The notes beneath the pieces are model-generated. The model was not told where the DNA came from. It did not search any database and saw only the letters and a program-made list of their open reading frames with translations. From Oscillospiraceae bacterium (GTDB taxonomy: Bacteria; Bacillota; Clostridia; Oscillospirales; Oscillospiraceae), in assembly GCA_017521485.1 (NCBI GenBank), contig JAFXCL010000037.1:1-32527 (forward strand): DNA of 32,527 nucleotides, written 5' to 3'. Of this stretch, positions 1 to 8,953 are shown one piece after another; position 1 is the first letter of the stretch; the number at the start of each line of letters is the position of its first letter. The translations under genes were made by a program, and so were the position numbers.

Positions 1-226
1 AACGGAGCAAGGCAATTCACCCTCCTGTTGCGGTGCCCTGTGTGCGCCTTGGCGATAAAACGCCTGCGTTGCACACAGACCGCTGCCACTCGCTCAGGTC
101 GCTGTATCCGCCCCTGGCGGCGCTCCCATCGCTCCCCCCAGCCGCGTTCTTTGGGTACTTTCTTGGCGGGACAAGAAAGTACCGCCCCCAGCAGGGACTT
201 CGCCTCCGAATTGGAAATTGCCGCAG
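1..226. repeat. Hairpin-rich intergenic element, copy 1 (left end of window)
   Basis: No gene is convincing here. The stretch is packed with inverted repeats. GCGGT (30-34) pairs with ACCGC (79-83), enclosing CTGTGTGC/GCACACAG (38-45/71-78) and GGCG/CGCC (51-54/61-64). CCGCC/GGCGG (108-112/116-120) forms a short hairpin, and an 11-bp stem (155-165/172-182) has a 6-nt loop. The order and some sequence (GCGGTGCC, ACCGC, CGCTGTATC, CGCTC) recur at 31866-31962, so this is a dispersed structured repeat. Short open frames across it are not gene-like. Whether it works as RNA or DNA is unknown. Confidence 0.6.
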
Positions 227-1144
227 CTAACCTAATGCAGCAATAGTTAGAATATGCTCATTGTCCCGATATATTTCGTCGAACTGGCTCAGGGGCAAGG
301 GGTTGACACCTGAGCCCACCTCAATGGTATAGCCCGGTCTGCGGAAATTCTGGATGAACCAGTCCTTATAGCCTGCAAAGCTGGAGGCATAGGGGGTTTG
401 GGCAAGGGCATATCCGCTTGCCGCCGCCATTTGTTCCCCCAACTGCCTTGCACCGGGTACTTCATAGTCCTGAAACTGCCAGTAAATTTCCTTCCCCTGA
501 GAATGATACGCCAGCACCAGCGCCGGCGAAATATACTCGGTATAGCCCGCCAGTGCTTTTGCTTCCAGCTGATTCAGGGGCGCGCGCCCCACATAATCCC
601 GGGGTGCGGGGCGATCGTAGCCCTGACGGAATTTGATCTCCCTGGCAGTCAGCCATCCGGCAGGATACTGTAAATTCAGGTCCACGCCCAAAAGATTTGC
701 TTTCCACCCATCGGGAAAGGGAATGGCGGGAAAATCCTCTCCGATGCGCCGTGCCTGTTCATACTGGATGCTGCCCGGCTGAATTTCTCCCACCACCAGG
801 TCTACGCCGTCCGGGTCTACCATTGGCACCATATAAATGGTTGCACTTTCTCTGATCTTTTGTGCGTCCTGCCCGCCGATCCGTCCACCTTCCTGTATGG
901 CCTGTGCCAGTTCTTCTGCAAATTTCAGAAGCACCAATGTTGTGATCCATTCGTTGGCGTGGTGGGCTGCGGAATAGATCACTTTTCGAGGGCCGTTTCC
1001 AATTACCAATGTTCGAATGGGCCGCTGAAAGGCAGAGCTTGCCAGCAGCTCCGAACGGCAGAACGGATAGGTGCGAACGATTTCCCGGATCATCCGGTCG
1101 CAGCTTTCGGAAGTAATGGGTACAGTGGTATTCACAATTGGCAT
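227..1144 (-). CDS. M14-family zinc carboxypeptidase, gamma-D-glutamyl-diamino acid endopeptidase type
   Basis: A 305-residue protein, probably cleaving gamma-D-glutamyl-diamino-acid bonds in peptidoglycan peptides. The start at 1144 is chosen because GGAGG lies 8 nt upstream; a longer frame reaches 1261 but runs through a repeat and has no such site. Zinc ligands and catalytic residues of the M14 fold are visible: H62-A-N-E65, H214 (AYHSQG) and E275 (TIEVG). The usual DLNRN motif reads GVDLNLQYPAGW and is followed by a PRDY-G-PL segment, as in the YqgT/ENP1 branch that acts on murein peptides rather than dietary protein. There is no signal peptide, so it is probably cytoplasmic and used for murein peptide recycling (inference). 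It lies 131 nt downstream of mnmG on the same strand. The family call is firm; the substrate is inferred. Confidence 0.85.
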   Translation of the reverse strand: MPIVNTTVPITSESCDRMIREIVRTYPFCRSELLASSAFQRPIRTLVIGNGPRKVIYSAAHHANEWITTLVLLKFAEELAQAIQEGGRIGGQDAQKIRESATIYMVPMVDPDGVDLVVGEIQPGSIQYEQARRIGEDFPAIPFPDGWKANLLGVDLNLQYPAGWLTAREIKFRQGYDRPAPRDYVGRAPLNQLEAKALAGYTEYISPALVLAYHSQGKEIYWQFQDYEVPGARQLGEQMAAASGYALAQTPYASSFAGYKDWFIQNFRRPGYTIEVGSGVNPLPLSQFDEIYRDNEHILTIAALG

Positions 1145-1249
1145 AAAAATCGCCTCCGACCATTCTATGTGTCGAAGGCAATTTGTGTGTATAAACGGTG
1201 GAGATTGCCACCGGGCGCAAATGCGCCCTCGCAATGACATTCGTTTTTC

Positions 1250-1275
1250 GGTAATTGTCAATTGTCCATTGTCAA
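1250..1275. repeat. CAATTGTC/GACAATTG interspersed repeat, copy 1
   Basis: A run built from ATTGTCAATTG and TCCATTGTCAATTATCC lies just after the mnmG stop. Related runs occur at 5676-5699 and 16799-16833, always in intergenic DNA. It is a short interspersed repeat of unknown function. Confidence 0.5.
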
Positions 1276-3150
1276 TTATCCATTATTTTGTTCCAGCCAG
1301 ATCAGGAGGACGGCAATATCTGCAGGGCTGACACCGGAAATTCTGCCTGCCTGCCCAATGGACAAGGGGCGCACTTCCGATAGCTTTTGCCTTGCTTCCA
1401 GTCGAAGACCGGCGATGGCGTTATAGTCCATATTCTCCGGCAGCAGGCGGCTTTCTTCCTTTTTGAATTCCTCTACCTGCTTTTCCTGGCGGGCAAGATA
1501 GCCGGCATACTTGATTTGAATTTCCACTTCCTCGGTCACTGCCAGGGGCAGCTGGGGGCGATCCGGATCGAAGGGAGTGAGGTCTCCATAGCTAACCTGA
1601 GGGCGGCGCAAAAGGTCTGCCAGCCTTGCAGAGTTTTCCACTCTTGCAGTGTTCCGGCGCTCCAGCATTTCGTTCAGGGCGTTACTTGCCGCCACGCCGC
1701 TACTTTCCAATCGGCTGATTTCCCGGCGGACTGCTGCATACTTTTCTTCCACCTGCTGCAGCCGCTCCGGGGGCACAAGGCCCACTGCCGCGCCAATGGC
1801 TGTCAGCCGCTGATCCGCGTTGTCCTGCCGGTGCAGTAACCGGTACTCACTGCGGCTTGTCATGATCCGGTAGGGCTCTTCCGTTCCCTTGGTTACCAGA
1901 TCGTCAATGAGTGTGCCGATATAGCTGGTATCCCGGGTGAGGATCATAGGAGCTTTCCCCTGAATTTTCAGCACCGCATTGATACCTGCCACCAAACCCT
2001 GAACCGCCGCCTCCTCATAGCCGGAAGTGCCGTTGAACTGGCCTGCGCCGTACAGTCCGGAGATTTTTTTACACTCCAGTGTGGGCAGAAGCTGCGTCGG
2101 GTCGATACACTCATATTCGATGGCATAAGCCGGGCGCATCATTTCCGCCTTTTCAAGGCCGGGAACGGTGCGCAGCATTTCTAGCTGGACATCCTCCGGT
2201 AAAGAAGAAGAAAAGCCCTGAATATACATTTCCTCCGTGTCCAGACCGCAAGGCTCAATAAACAATTGATGCCGGGGCTTTTCCGCAAACCGAACGATTT
2301 TGGTTTCGATACTGGGGCAATACCTAGGTCCAACACCTAAGATCGTGCCATCGTACATAGGACTGCGGTGCAGATTTTGCCGGATGATTTCGTGGGTCTT
2401 TTCGTTGGTATAGGTCAGGTAGCAAACTGCCTGATTGTTCACATCCCCCTCTGTGCGGAAGGAGAAGGGCTCAGGGATCTCATCTCCCGGCTGCAGCTCC
2501 ATTTTGGAAAAGTCAATGGAGCGGCGGTTCACTCTGGGAGGTGTTCCGGTCTTGAACCGGCGCAGGGGAAGTCCCAGCTGGCGCAAATTATCCGCAAGAC
2601 CGATAGACGGATGCATCCCGTCCGGTCCGGAGGACTGGACGGACTCGCCGATGATAATGGTGCTGTCCAAAAATGTACCGGTGCAGATAATCACCGCTTT
2701 TGCGGTATATTCAGCGCCCAACTGGGTCTGTACTCCGGTCACCGCACCGTCTTGTGTTAAAATTTTTGTGATCTGCGCCTGCTTGAGCTGCAGATTTTCC
2801 TGCCGCTCCAGGGTATGCTTCATATATTCCTGATACCGCCGCCGGTCTGCCTGCGCCCGGAGAGAATGGACTGCCGGTCCTTTGCCCCGGTTGAGCATCC
2901 GATACTGGATGCAGGCTGCATCTGCCGCCAGACCCATCTGCCCGCCCAGTGCGTCCAGCTCCCGGACCAGATGTCCTTTGCCTGTGCCGCCGATGGCAGG
3001 ATTGCAGGGCATATTGCCCACAGTATCTAAGTTGATGGTAAACAGGATAGTGCTAAGCCCCAGCCGTGCCGCCGCCAGTGCGGCTTCGATGCCTGCGTGA
3101 CCTGCACCAATGACAGCTACATCACAGCTGCCTGCGTAATAAGCCTTCAT
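1276..3150 (-). CDS. mnmG: tRNA uridine-5-carboxymethylaminomethyl(34) synthesis enzyme MnmG
   Basis: A 624-residue FAD enzyme that, with MnmE, installs the cmnm5 modification at wobble uridine 34 of several tRNAs. The N-terminal Rossmann motif G15-A-G17-H-A-G20 binds FAD. The family signature around C49[11 protein letters not shown] follows, and the conserved C-terminal region includes a tract rich in [10 protein letters not shown] and [13 protein letters not shown], the usual MnmG blocks. Length matches the family (about 620-630). It follows trmB with a 12-nt gap, so the two tRNA-modification genes are likely one transcript. MnmE is not in the window. Identification is secure from sequence alone. 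Confidence 0.97.
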   Translation of the reverse strand: MKAYYAGSCDVAVIGAGHAGIEAALAAARLGLSTILFTINLDTVGNMPCNPAIGGTGKGHLVRELDALGGQMGLAADAACIQYRMLNRGKGPAVHSLRAQADRRRYQEYMKHTLERQENLQLKQAQITKILTQDGAVTGVQTQLGAEYTAKAVIICTGTFLDSTIIIGESVQSSGPDGMHPSIGLADNLRQLGLPLRRFKTGTPPRVNRRSIDFSKMELQPGDEIPEPFSFRTEGDVNNQAVCYLTYTNEKTHEIIRQNLHRSPMYDGTILGVGPRYCPSIETKIVRFAEKPRHQLFIEPCGLDTEEMYIQGFSSSLPEDVQLEMLRTVPGLEKAEMMRPAYAIEYECIDPTQLLPTLECKKISGLYGAGQFNGTSGYEEAAVQGLVAGINAVLKIQGKAPMILTRDTSYIGTLIDDLVTKGTEEPYRIMTSRSEYRLLHRQDNADQRLTAIGAAVGLVPPERLQQVEEKYAAVRREISRLESSGVAASNALNEMLERRNTARVENSARLADLLRRPQVSYGDLTPFDPDRPQLPLAVTEEVEIQIKYAGYLARQEKQVEEFKKEESRLLPENMDYNAIAGLRLEARQKLSEVRPLSIGQAGRISGVSPADIAVLLIWLEQNNG

Positions 3151-3162
3151 AGGTTTCCTCTT

Positions 3163-3846
3163 TTATTCGTTTGTTTCCTGCTCTTTTTTCTCTTCCGGGG
3201 GGAGAACAAAAGGCTTGCACACCACTTCGCACCGGTTGATAGGCGTTCCCAAGGCGTGGAATTTTTCCTCGTAGCCGGTCATAATGCCCACGATTCCATT
3301 TTCGTGGAGATTGCGGGTCAGATTCTTCATCTGAAGACCGCAAGCGGCAAACTCCTCCACAGAAAACTCGAAGAGGGGTGCGTTGTCGGTTTTATAATGG
3401 ATCTCCCCATTTTCCCGAACCACCCGGCAGTACTTATCCAGAAAGCCTCTGTGGGTCAAGCGCCGCTTGGCGTTTTTCTTTCTGGGCCAGGGATCGGGGA
3501 AGTTGATAAACAGCCGATCAATTTCCTCCGGCGCAAAGATTTCTTCTATATTTGCCACATCCATATCGATGTAAAAAACATTTTTAAGGTCCATCGCCTT
3601 TGCCTTTTCCATGGCCACCACCATTGCCTCCCGGCAACGCTCCACAGCGATCAGTAAAACATCCGGGTTTGCCGCGGCAGTTTCCGCGGTAAACTTACCC
3701 TTTCCGCAGCCAACCTCCACCCACAGGGCTTTGGCATCCTCTTTCAGGGAGCGCCAGTTTCCTTTCAAGGTCGCCGGCTGGGCAATGCGAAATGCCTGGC
3801 ATTTTTCCATCCGGGGATCTAAATTTTTCATTCTTCTCATTCTCAT
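3163..3846 (-). CDS. trmB: tRNA (guanine-N7-)-methyltransferase TrmB
   Basis: A 227-residue SAM-dependent enzyme that makes m7G46 in the tRNA variable loop. The start at 3846 has AGGAGGG 7 nt upstream; a frame beginning seven codons earlier would place that ribosome site inside the gene. Motif I (E45-V-G-C-G-K-G) binds SAM, and the family-specific NFPDPWPRKKNAKRRLTH block is at about 115-132. Length is normal. A promoter with TTGACT and TATAAT lies immediately upstream, its -35 being formed by the end of a repeat element. It is the first gene of trmB-mnmG. Confidence 0.96.
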   Translation of the reverse strand: MRMRRMKNLDPRMEKCQAFRIAQPATLKGNWRSLKEDAKALWVEVGCGKGKFTAETAAANPDVLLIAVERCREAMVVAMEKAKAMDLKNVFYIDMDVANIEEIFAPEEIDRLFINFPDPWPRKKNAKRRLTHRGFLDKYCRVVRENGEIHYKTDNAPLFEFSVEEFAACGLQMKNLTRNLHENGIVGIMTGYEEKFHALGTPINRCEVVCKPFVLPPEEKKEQETNE

Positions 3847-3883
3847 AACTTGTCCCTCCTCGGACACATTCTCTCAATTTTGC

Positions 3884-3912
3884 ATTATAACAGAAACCGG
3901 GCAAACAGTCAA
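3884..3912 (-). promoter_or_regulatory. Sigma-A-type promoter for trmB-mnmG
   Basis: On the minus strand TTGACT (3912-3907), a 17-nt spacer and TATAAT (3889-3884) lie 38 nt ahead of the trmB start. The -35 hexamer overlaps the terminal inverted repeat of the element at 3909-4024. Confidence 0.75.
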
Positions 3913-4024
3913 ATTTCTATTCGACGGGCTGTAGGGGCGATTCACGAATCTCCCGCGGGTCATTCGTGAATGACCCCTACGGTTTGTTGGCGTGTTAAAA
4001 ACCACACCAACAAACTGAAATTTA
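3909..4024. repeat. MITE-like palindromic element, copy A
   Basis: The left end TCAAATTTC and the right end CAAACTGAAATTT are inverted copies, as in the elements at 12246-12463 and 16218-16282. The interior holds two further hairpins: one built on GTAGGGG/CCCCTAC arms with ATTCACGAAT/ATTCGTGAAT, the other on GTTTGTTGG/CCAACAAAC. It encodes no protein. It lies between the divergent trmB and csoR-like genes and contributes to the trmB promoter. Confidence 0.6.
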
Positions 4025-4026
4025 TA

Positions 4027-4069
4027 TGCCCTATGGGGGGTTGCAAGTTATAGAAAAATAGGATATAAT
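4027..4069 (+). promoter_or_regulatory. Promoter with candidate CsoR operator
   Basis: TTGCAA (4041-4046), a 17-nt spacer and TATAAT (4064-4069) form a strong sigma-A promoter. Directly abutting and overlapping the -35 is TGCCCTATGGGGGGTTGCA (4027-4045). This resembles the GC-tract pseudo-palindromes (CCC-N-GGGG) bound by CsoR repressors. Autorepression by the downstream gene is the simple reading; the promoter is clear, the operator is inferred. Confidence 0.65.
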
Positions 4070-4098
4070 GCAAGAAATTACGAAAAGGAGGGGCGAAA

Positions 4099-4440
4099 AT
4101 GTCCGAACATCACCACGATCATCACGAACACGACCATGCCTATATGCACGCCCACGGCATCGCCCACTCCCACGGCCATGTCCACGAAAACCAGAAAGCG
4201 GTAGTCAACCGCCTTGCCCGCGCCATCGGCCACTTGGAAAAGGTCAAGCGGATGGTGGAAGAGGGTTATGACTGCTCTGAGGTGCTTATCCAGCTTGCGG
4301 CTGTCCGTTCCGCGCTGGAGAACACCGGCAAGGTGATCCTCAAGGACCATATGCGCCACTGTATGGTGGACGCAGTGGCTGCCGGAGACGAAAGCGCAGT
4401 CAACGACCTGTGCGAAGCAATCGACAAATTTATGAAATAA
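4099..4440 (+). CDS. CsoR/FrmR-family metal-sensing transcriptional repressor with His-rich N-terminus
   Basis: A 113-residue all-helical DNA-binding protein (DUF156). The spacing C59, H84, C88 (25 and 4 residues apart) reproduces the Cys-His-Cys copper(I) site of CsoR, not the FrmR/RcnR set. The first 30 residues contain 13 histidines, an unusual extension that could buffer or sense Cu, Ni or Zn. AAGGAGG precedes the ATG. The gene is monocistronic: its promoter is at 4041-4069 and a terminator follows at once. No copper ATPase or chaperone is adjacent, so the regulated target lies elsewhere or the gene regulates itself. The metal is inferred from the ligand pattern only. Confidence 0.88.
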   Translation: MSEHHHDHHEHDHAYMHAHGIAHSHGHVHENQKAVVNRLARAIGHLEKVKRMVEEGYDCSEVLIQLAAVRSALENTGKVILKDHMRHCMVDAVAAGDESAVNDLCEAIDKFMK

Positions 4441-4470
4441 AAACATCCCGGGTGACCCCGGGATGTTTTT
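4441..4470. terminator. Bidirectional terminator between csoR-like gene and hemW
   Basis: A 12-bp perfect stem (4441-4452/4457-4468) with loop TGAC is followed by T residues on the plus strand and preceded by A residues. It serves the convergent genes on both sides and overlaps the hemW stop. Confidence 0.9.
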
Positions 4471-5662
4471 ATCTTCTTCTGGCAATGGGTTTGCATTTTT
4501 CCTGAATCAGCAGTAAATCTGAAATAATGCTGTTGGACACCAAAAATCCGTTGGGGGTCAGATGCCAGCGGCCGTCAAAGGTTTTCACCGCCAGACCCTG
4601 TTCCTTGTGCTTTTCCAGCGCTTTCTGCAGCGGCCCAAAGGGCAGCAGATAGCGCTTTTCGTATTCTTTGGGGTCAAGGCCGGATACCGTACGCAGGCGC
4701 ATCATTAAGTATTCCCCTGCCCGCTCTCTGGGAGGCACTTCCTGCACCTCCCGAAGGACCTGTCCGCCGGAGCGGATACCCGCAATGTATCCCTGTAGAT
4801 CCCGAATAATGGCAAACCGCCGTCCGCCGAAATCAGAGCTGGCATCCGGTCCGAAGCCCAGATACTCGCCGCCGTTCCAGTATTTCAGATTGTGCCGGGA
4901 TACATGACCCTTCCGGCAGAAATTGGAGATCTCATACTGCCGGTAACCGTGCTGGCGCAAGATTTCAATGGCGGACAGATACATATCCGCCTGGGTATCG
5001 TCGTCTGCCAGATTGCAGCAGTCCTGATATTCATAAAGGGGGGTTCCCTCTTCCACCTTCAGGCCGTAGCAGCTGATGTGCTCCGGCTGCAGCTTTAGTA
5101 CATTTTGCAAGGTATGCTCCCACGCCTGCAAGGACTGCCCGGGCAGACCGTACATCAGATCCAGAGAAAGGTTTTTAAAGCCCATTTTACGGATGCGCTT
5201 GACTGCGTTCACCGCCTGGGCATAGCTGTGGGGTCGACCCAGTTTTTTCAGAATGTCGTCGTTATCGCACTGAATTCCAAGGCTCACCCGGTTAAAGCCC
5301 TCACTGCGTAACCTTCGCAGCAGCCGGTCGGACACAGAGTCGGGGTTTGCCTCAAAGGTGATCTCCGCGTCCCGGGCTACATCGAAGCTTTTGCGGATCA
5401 CCGTCAGGATCGCCGCCATACCCTCTGCGCCGAAGAAGCTGGGCGTGCCGCCCCCAAAGTAGATGGTATCCACCAGATAGTTGGGTGCTAACGCGCCTGC
5501 CTCCTTAATGTGGCTGCACACCGCATCCAGATAGCCGTCGTGGAGGCTGTCCTCTTTGGTTGTCAGGGAGTAAAAGTCACAGTACTGACACTTGCTCCGG
5601 CAAAACGGAACATGGATATAGATTCCCAGTGGTGTTTTATTTTTTCGGGATAATAAAGCCAT
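4469..5662 (-). CDS. hemW: Radical SAM heme chaperone HemW
   Basis: A 397-residue protein of the HemN-like family, now viewed as a heme-trafficking chaperone rather than a coproporphyrinogen oxidase. The radical-SAM cluster motif is C21-x3-C25-x2-C28 inside IHVPFC-SKC-YCDF. GGGTPS and the later GIQ and GLPGQ blocks are typical. The start at 5662 (ATG) has GGAG 6 nt upstream; a TTG four codons earlier would overlap that site. It is slightly longer than most HemW proteins because of a basic N-terminus. It lies 54 nt after lepA, a common Firmicutes pairing, and probably shares its promoter. True HemN is less likely because the N-terminal cysteine extension of HemN is absent. Confidence 0.92.
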   Translation of the reverse strand: MALLSRKNKTPLGIYIHVPFCRSKCQYCDFYSLTTKEDSLHDGYLDAVCSHIKEAGALAPNYLVDTIYFGGGTPSFFGAEGMAAILTVIRKSFDVARDAEITFEANPDSVSDRLLRRLRSEGFNRVSLGIQCDNDDILKKLGRPHSYAQAVNAVKRIRKMGFKNLSLDLMYGLPGQSLQAWEHTLQNVLKLQPEHISCYGLKVEEGTPLYEYQDCCNLADDDTQADMYLSAIEILRQHGYRQYEISNFCRKGHVSRHNLKYWNGGEYLGFGPDASSDFGGRRFAIIRDLQGYIAGIRSGGQVLREVQEVPPRERAGEYLMMRLRTVSGLDPKEYEKRYLLPFGPLQKALEKHKEQGLAVKTFDGRWHLTPNGFLVSNSIISDLLLIQEKCKPIARRR

Positions 5663-5675
5663 AACACTCTCCAAT

Positions 5676-5699
5676 CAATTGTCCATTGTCAATTGTCCC
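5676..5699. repeat. CAATTGTC/GACAATTG interspersed repeat, copy 2
   Basis: TCAATTGTCCATTGTCAATT and its tail lie between lepA and hemW. The run matches those at about 1250 and 16800. Confidence 0.5.
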
Positions 5700-5716
5700 T
5701 TCTGTGCGTTGCGCAG

Positions 5717-7525
5717 TTAGTCTTCGTCCAGTTTCAGAACTGCCATAAAGGCTTCGGAAGGAACTGCCACTGTGCCGAAGGTGCGCATCCGCTTCTTGCC
5801 TTCCTTCTGTTTTTCCAGCAGCTTTTTCTTACGGGTAATGTCGCCGCCGTAGCACTTGGCAAGCACATCCTTACGCAGCGCCTTAATGGTCTCACGGGCA
5901 ATGATCTTGCCGCCGATGGCAGCCTGCACCGGGATCTCAAACTGGGCGCGGGGAATGTTCTCCTTGAGCTTTTCGCAGATCTTTCTGGCTCTGGGATAGG
6001 CATTGTCTGCAAAAAGGATAAAGCTCAGGGCATCCACCACATCGCCGTTTAGAAGAATATCCAGCTTCACCAGCCGGCTGGGCCGGTAGCCGATCAGCTC
6101 ATAGTCCAAAGAGCCGTAGCCTCTGGTACGGGATTTCAGGGCATCGAAAAAGTCGTAAATGATTTCGTTGAGGGGCATTTCATAGTGCAGCTCCACCCGG
6201 TTGGCATCCAGATAGACCATATCCTTAAATTCGCCCCGGCGGGAGGTGGCAAGGTCCATAATGTTGCCCACATATTCCTGGGGTGCCATCAGGTTTACCT
6301 TTACAAAGGGCTCTTCTGCCAGCTGAATTTCCATGGGGTCGGGGTAATCCAGGGGGTTATCCACCATCAGCACTTCCCCGTTATTTTTCGTGACCCGGTA
6401 CACAACGTTGGGGGCGGTGGTGATCAGATCCAGATTATACTCCCGCTCCAGCCGCTCCTGAATGATCTCCATGTGCAGAAGTCCCAAAAAGCCGCACCGG
6501 AAGCCAAAACCCAGGGCAATGGAGCTTTCCAGCTCGTAGGTCATAGAAGCATCGTTGAGCTTCAGCTTTTCCAGCGCTTCTCGCAGATCCTGATACTTTG
6601 CGCCGTCTGCCGGATACACACCGGAAAACACCATAGGCTGTACCGGGCGGTAGCCGGGCAAGGGTTCGGCAGCGGGATTTTCCACAGTGGTAATGGTATC
6701 GCCCACCTGTGTATCTGCCACGGTCTTAATAGAAGCCGTAATATAGCCGACCTCTCCTGCGCCCAGAGCATCCGCAGGGATCAGCCCCGCAGGACTCATA
6801 GTGCCCACTTCCACTACTTTGTACACAGCGCCGGTAGCCATCATTTTAATGTCCTGACCTGCCCGGATCGTGCCTTCCTTGATCCGCACATAGACGATAA
6901 CGCCCCGGTAGGCATCGTACTGGCTGTCGAAGATCAGCGCCTGCAAAGGCGCATCCCGGTTGCCGGCAGGTGCGGGCACATCCCGGACGATCATTTCCAG
7001 TACAGAATGGATGTTAATGCCGTTTTTGGCAGAGATCTCCGGAGAATCCTCCGCAGGCAGACCGATAATATCCTCGATCTCCGCCTTTACTTCCGCCGGG
7101 CGGGCAGAGGGCAGGTCGATCTTATTGATAACCGGCAGCACTTCCAGTCCTGCATCGATGGCAAGATAGGTGTTTGCCAAAGTCTGGGCCTCCACGCCCT
7201 GAGAGGCATCCACCACCAAGATCGCGCCCTCGCAGGCAGCCAAAGAGCGGCTGACCTCATAGTTAAAGTCCACATGGCCGGGGGTGTCGATCAGGTTCAG
7301 GGCATAGGTTTCCCCATCATCGGCAGTGTAAGAAAGGGTGGCAGCAGTTGCCTTAATGGTAATACCCCGCTCCTTTTCCAGCTCCATAGAATCCAGAAGC
7401 TGCTCGGCACGGATGCGCTGATCGATGGCATCGCATTCCTCCAGCAGGCGGTCTGCCAGGGTAGACTTGCCGTGATCGATATGGGCGATGATGGAAAAAT
7501 TACGAATTTTCGAAAGCTCTGTCAT
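5717..7525 (-). CDS. lepA: Elongation factor 4 (LepA), ribosome back-translocase GTPase
   Basis: A 602-residue translation GTPase of normal length. The G1 loop AHIDHGKST is at 14-22, followed by RGIT (G2), DTPGH (G3) and NKID (G4). The C-terminal domain is the LepA-specific form: KLDILLNGD, the [30 protein letters not shown] block and a basic end. GAGGAG lies a few nt before the ATG. A consensus promoter is at 7579-7607. It is the first gene of lepA-hemW and is divergent from rpoD. Confidence 0.98.
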   Translation of the reverse strand: MTELSKIRNFSIIAHIDHGKSTLADRLLEECDAIDQRIRAEQLLDSMELEKERGITIKATAATLSYTADDGETYALNLIDTPGHVDFNYEVSRSLAACEGAILVVDASQGVEAQTLANTYLAIDAGLEVLPVINKIDLPSARPAEVKAEIEDIIGLPAEDSPEISAKNGINIHSVLEMIVRDVPAPAGNRDAPLQALIFDSQYDAYRGVIVYVRIKEGTIRAGQDIKMMATGAVYKVVEVGTMSPAGLIPADALGAGEVGYITASIKTVADTQVGDTITTVENPAAEPLPGYRPVQPMVFSGVYPADGAKYQDLREALEKLKLNDASMTYELESSIALGFGFRCGFLGLLHMEIIQERLEREYNLDLITTAPNVVYRVTKNNGEVLMVDNPLDYPDPMEIQLAEEPFVKVNLMAPQEYVGNIMDLATSRRGEFKDMVYLDANRVELHYEMPLNEIIYDFFDALKSRTRGYGSLDYELIGYRPSRLVKLDILLNGDVVDALSFILFADNAYPRARKICEKLKENIPRAQFEIPVQAAIGGKIIARETIKALRKDVLAKCYGGDITRKKKLLEKQKEGKKRMRTFGTVAVPSEAFMAVLKLDED

Positions 7526-7578
7526 AGGGAACTCCTCTATATATAAATGGTTCGGAAAGTTACATTGTTATCTAAATA

Positions 7579-7607
7579 ATTATACCGAAATTTTCCGGTG
7601 TTGTAAA
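7579..7607 (-). promoter_or_regulatory. Sigma-A-type promoter for lepA-hemW
   Basis: Minus strand: TTTACA (7607-7602), 17-nt spacer, TATAAT (7584-7579), about 54 nt before the lepA start. Confidence 0.8.
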
Positions 7608-7700
7608 CTGTATCTTTTCGCAAATTAGGGGGAATACTGTCTATTGCCGCGACAAAAAACGCCGAAACTTTCTTTTTTCAAAAATTTTTAAGCAAAACCC

Positions 7701-7729
7701 TTGTCAAAATTCCAAAATCAGCTTATAGT
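7701..7729 (+). promoter_or_regulatory. Sigma-A-type promoter for rpoD
   Basis: TTGTCA (7701-7706), 17-nt spacer, TATAGT (7724-7729), 31 nt before the rpoD start. It is the nearest good match in the lepA/rpoD divergent gap. Confidence 0.7.
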
Positions 7730-7760
7730 TTAGAAAACTAACATAGAGAGGGATACCAAT

Positions 7761-8915
7761 ATGGCAACTGAAAAAAAGACCCCCAAGTCTCCTGAAGACT
7801 TGCAATCTGTGCTCCAGAAGCTGATCGCTCAGGGGCGCAAGGACGGTATGATCCGTGCCGCTGACCTCAACTCCCATCTGGAAGAGCTGGATCTGAGCCC
7901 GGAAAAAATTGAAGACATTTACGATCAGTTTGAAGCAATGAACATTCAGATCGTTACCTCCGATCTGGATCTGGTCCTGGACGACGATATGGACCTTGGG
8001 GACGCAGACGATCTGGGGGACGACATCGACCTGAGCGATGTGGAAGAAGAGGATCTGATCGACCCGGTGGATCTGGTAGCTGAGTACAATCTGGACGATC
8101 CGGTGCGTATGTACCTGAAGGAAATCGGTCAGATCCGCCTGCTGTCTGCAGAGGAGGAAGTGGAGCTGGCAAAGCGGGTCTCCGAGGGCGATCAGGATGC
8201 GAAAAACAAGCTGACGGAAGCCAACCTCCGTCTGGTTGTTTCCATTGCAAAAAAATATTCCGGCAGAGGTCTGCACATTCTGGACCTGATTCAGGAGGGC
8301 AACACCGGCCTGATCCGTGCCGTGGACAAGTTTGACTGGACAAAGGGAAACAAATTCTCTACATATGCTACCTGGTGGATCCGGCAGGCCATTACCAGAG
8401 CCATTGCCGATCAGGCGCGGACCATCCGTGTGCCGGTGCATATGGTTGAGGTGATCAATAAGGCAACCCGCTGTAACCGGAAGCTGGTGCAGGAGCTGGG
8501 CCGCGAGCCCACTGTGGAGGAGATCGCTGCTGAGCTGGGTCTGCCGGTTGAGAAGATTATCGAGGCAAACCGCACCGCCGCGGACACCTTGAGCCTGGAC
8601 ACCCCTGTGGGTGATGAAGAGGACACCTCCATTGGTTCTTTCGTAGAAGATGAGCGCACCCCCGGTCCTGCGGACGCCACCTCCAATGCCCTCCTTGCAG
8701 AGGCGCTGAAGGAAATTTTGGACACCCTGACCGAGCGGGAAGCGGATGTTCTGCGGATGCGTTTTGGTATGTACGACGGCCGCACCCACACGCTGGAAGA
8801 AGTAGGACAGATCTTTGGCGTTACTCGCGAGCGTATTCGTCAGATCGAAAACAAGGCAATCCGTAAGCTTCGCCACCCCAGCCGGGCAAAAAAAATTAAA
8901 GATTTCTATTGTTAA
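7761..8915 (+). CDS. rpoD: Primary RNA polymerase sigma factor RpoD/SigA
   Basis: A 384-residue group 1 sigma-70 factor. Region 1.1 is acidic and helical with a long Asp/Glu tract around residues 70-100. Region 1.2 begins at [13 protein letters not shown]. Regions 2.1-2.4 run from [13 protein letters not shown] through [12 protein letters not shown], including the -10 recognition helix. Region 3 starts near RVPVHMVE. Region 4.2 carries the -35 helix-turn-helix [22 protein letters not shown]. Length fits Bacillota SigA. dnaG, its frequent upstream partner, is absent; the gene has its own promoter and terminator, so it is transcribed alone here. Confidence 0.98.
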   Translation: MATEKKTPKSPEDLQSVLQKLIAQGRKDGMIRAADLNSHLEELDLSPEKIEDIYDQFEAMNIQIVTSDLDLVLDDDMDLGDADDLGDDIDLSDVEEEDLIDPVDLVAEYNLDDPVRMYLKEIGQIRLLSAEEEVELAKRVSEGDQDAKNKLTEANLRLVVSIAKKYSGRGLHILDLIQEGNTGLIRAVDKFDWTKGNKFSTYATWWIRQAITRAIADQARTIRVPVHMVEVINKATRCNRKLVQELGREPTVEEIAAELGLPVEKIIEANRTAADTLSLDTPVGDEEDTSIGSFVEDERTPGPADATSNALLAEALKEILDTLTEREADVLRMRFGMYDGRTHTLEEVGQIFGVTRERIRQIENKAIRKLRHPSRAKKIKDFYC

Positions 8916-8916
8916 T

Positions 8917-8948
8917 AAAAAGCTCGTTGCATCAGCAACGAGCTTTTT
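8917..8948 (+). terminator. rpoD terminator
   Basis: A 14-bp stem (8917-8930/8935-8948) with loop ATCA and a T-rich 3' arm lies 2 nt after the rpoD stop. Confidence 0.9.
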
Positions 8949-8953
8949 ATTAT

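Noticed and set aside
6185-8876. Long antisense frames over lepA (plus) and rpoD (minus)
   Set aside because: Both lie wholly within conserved genes on the other strand and show no domain.
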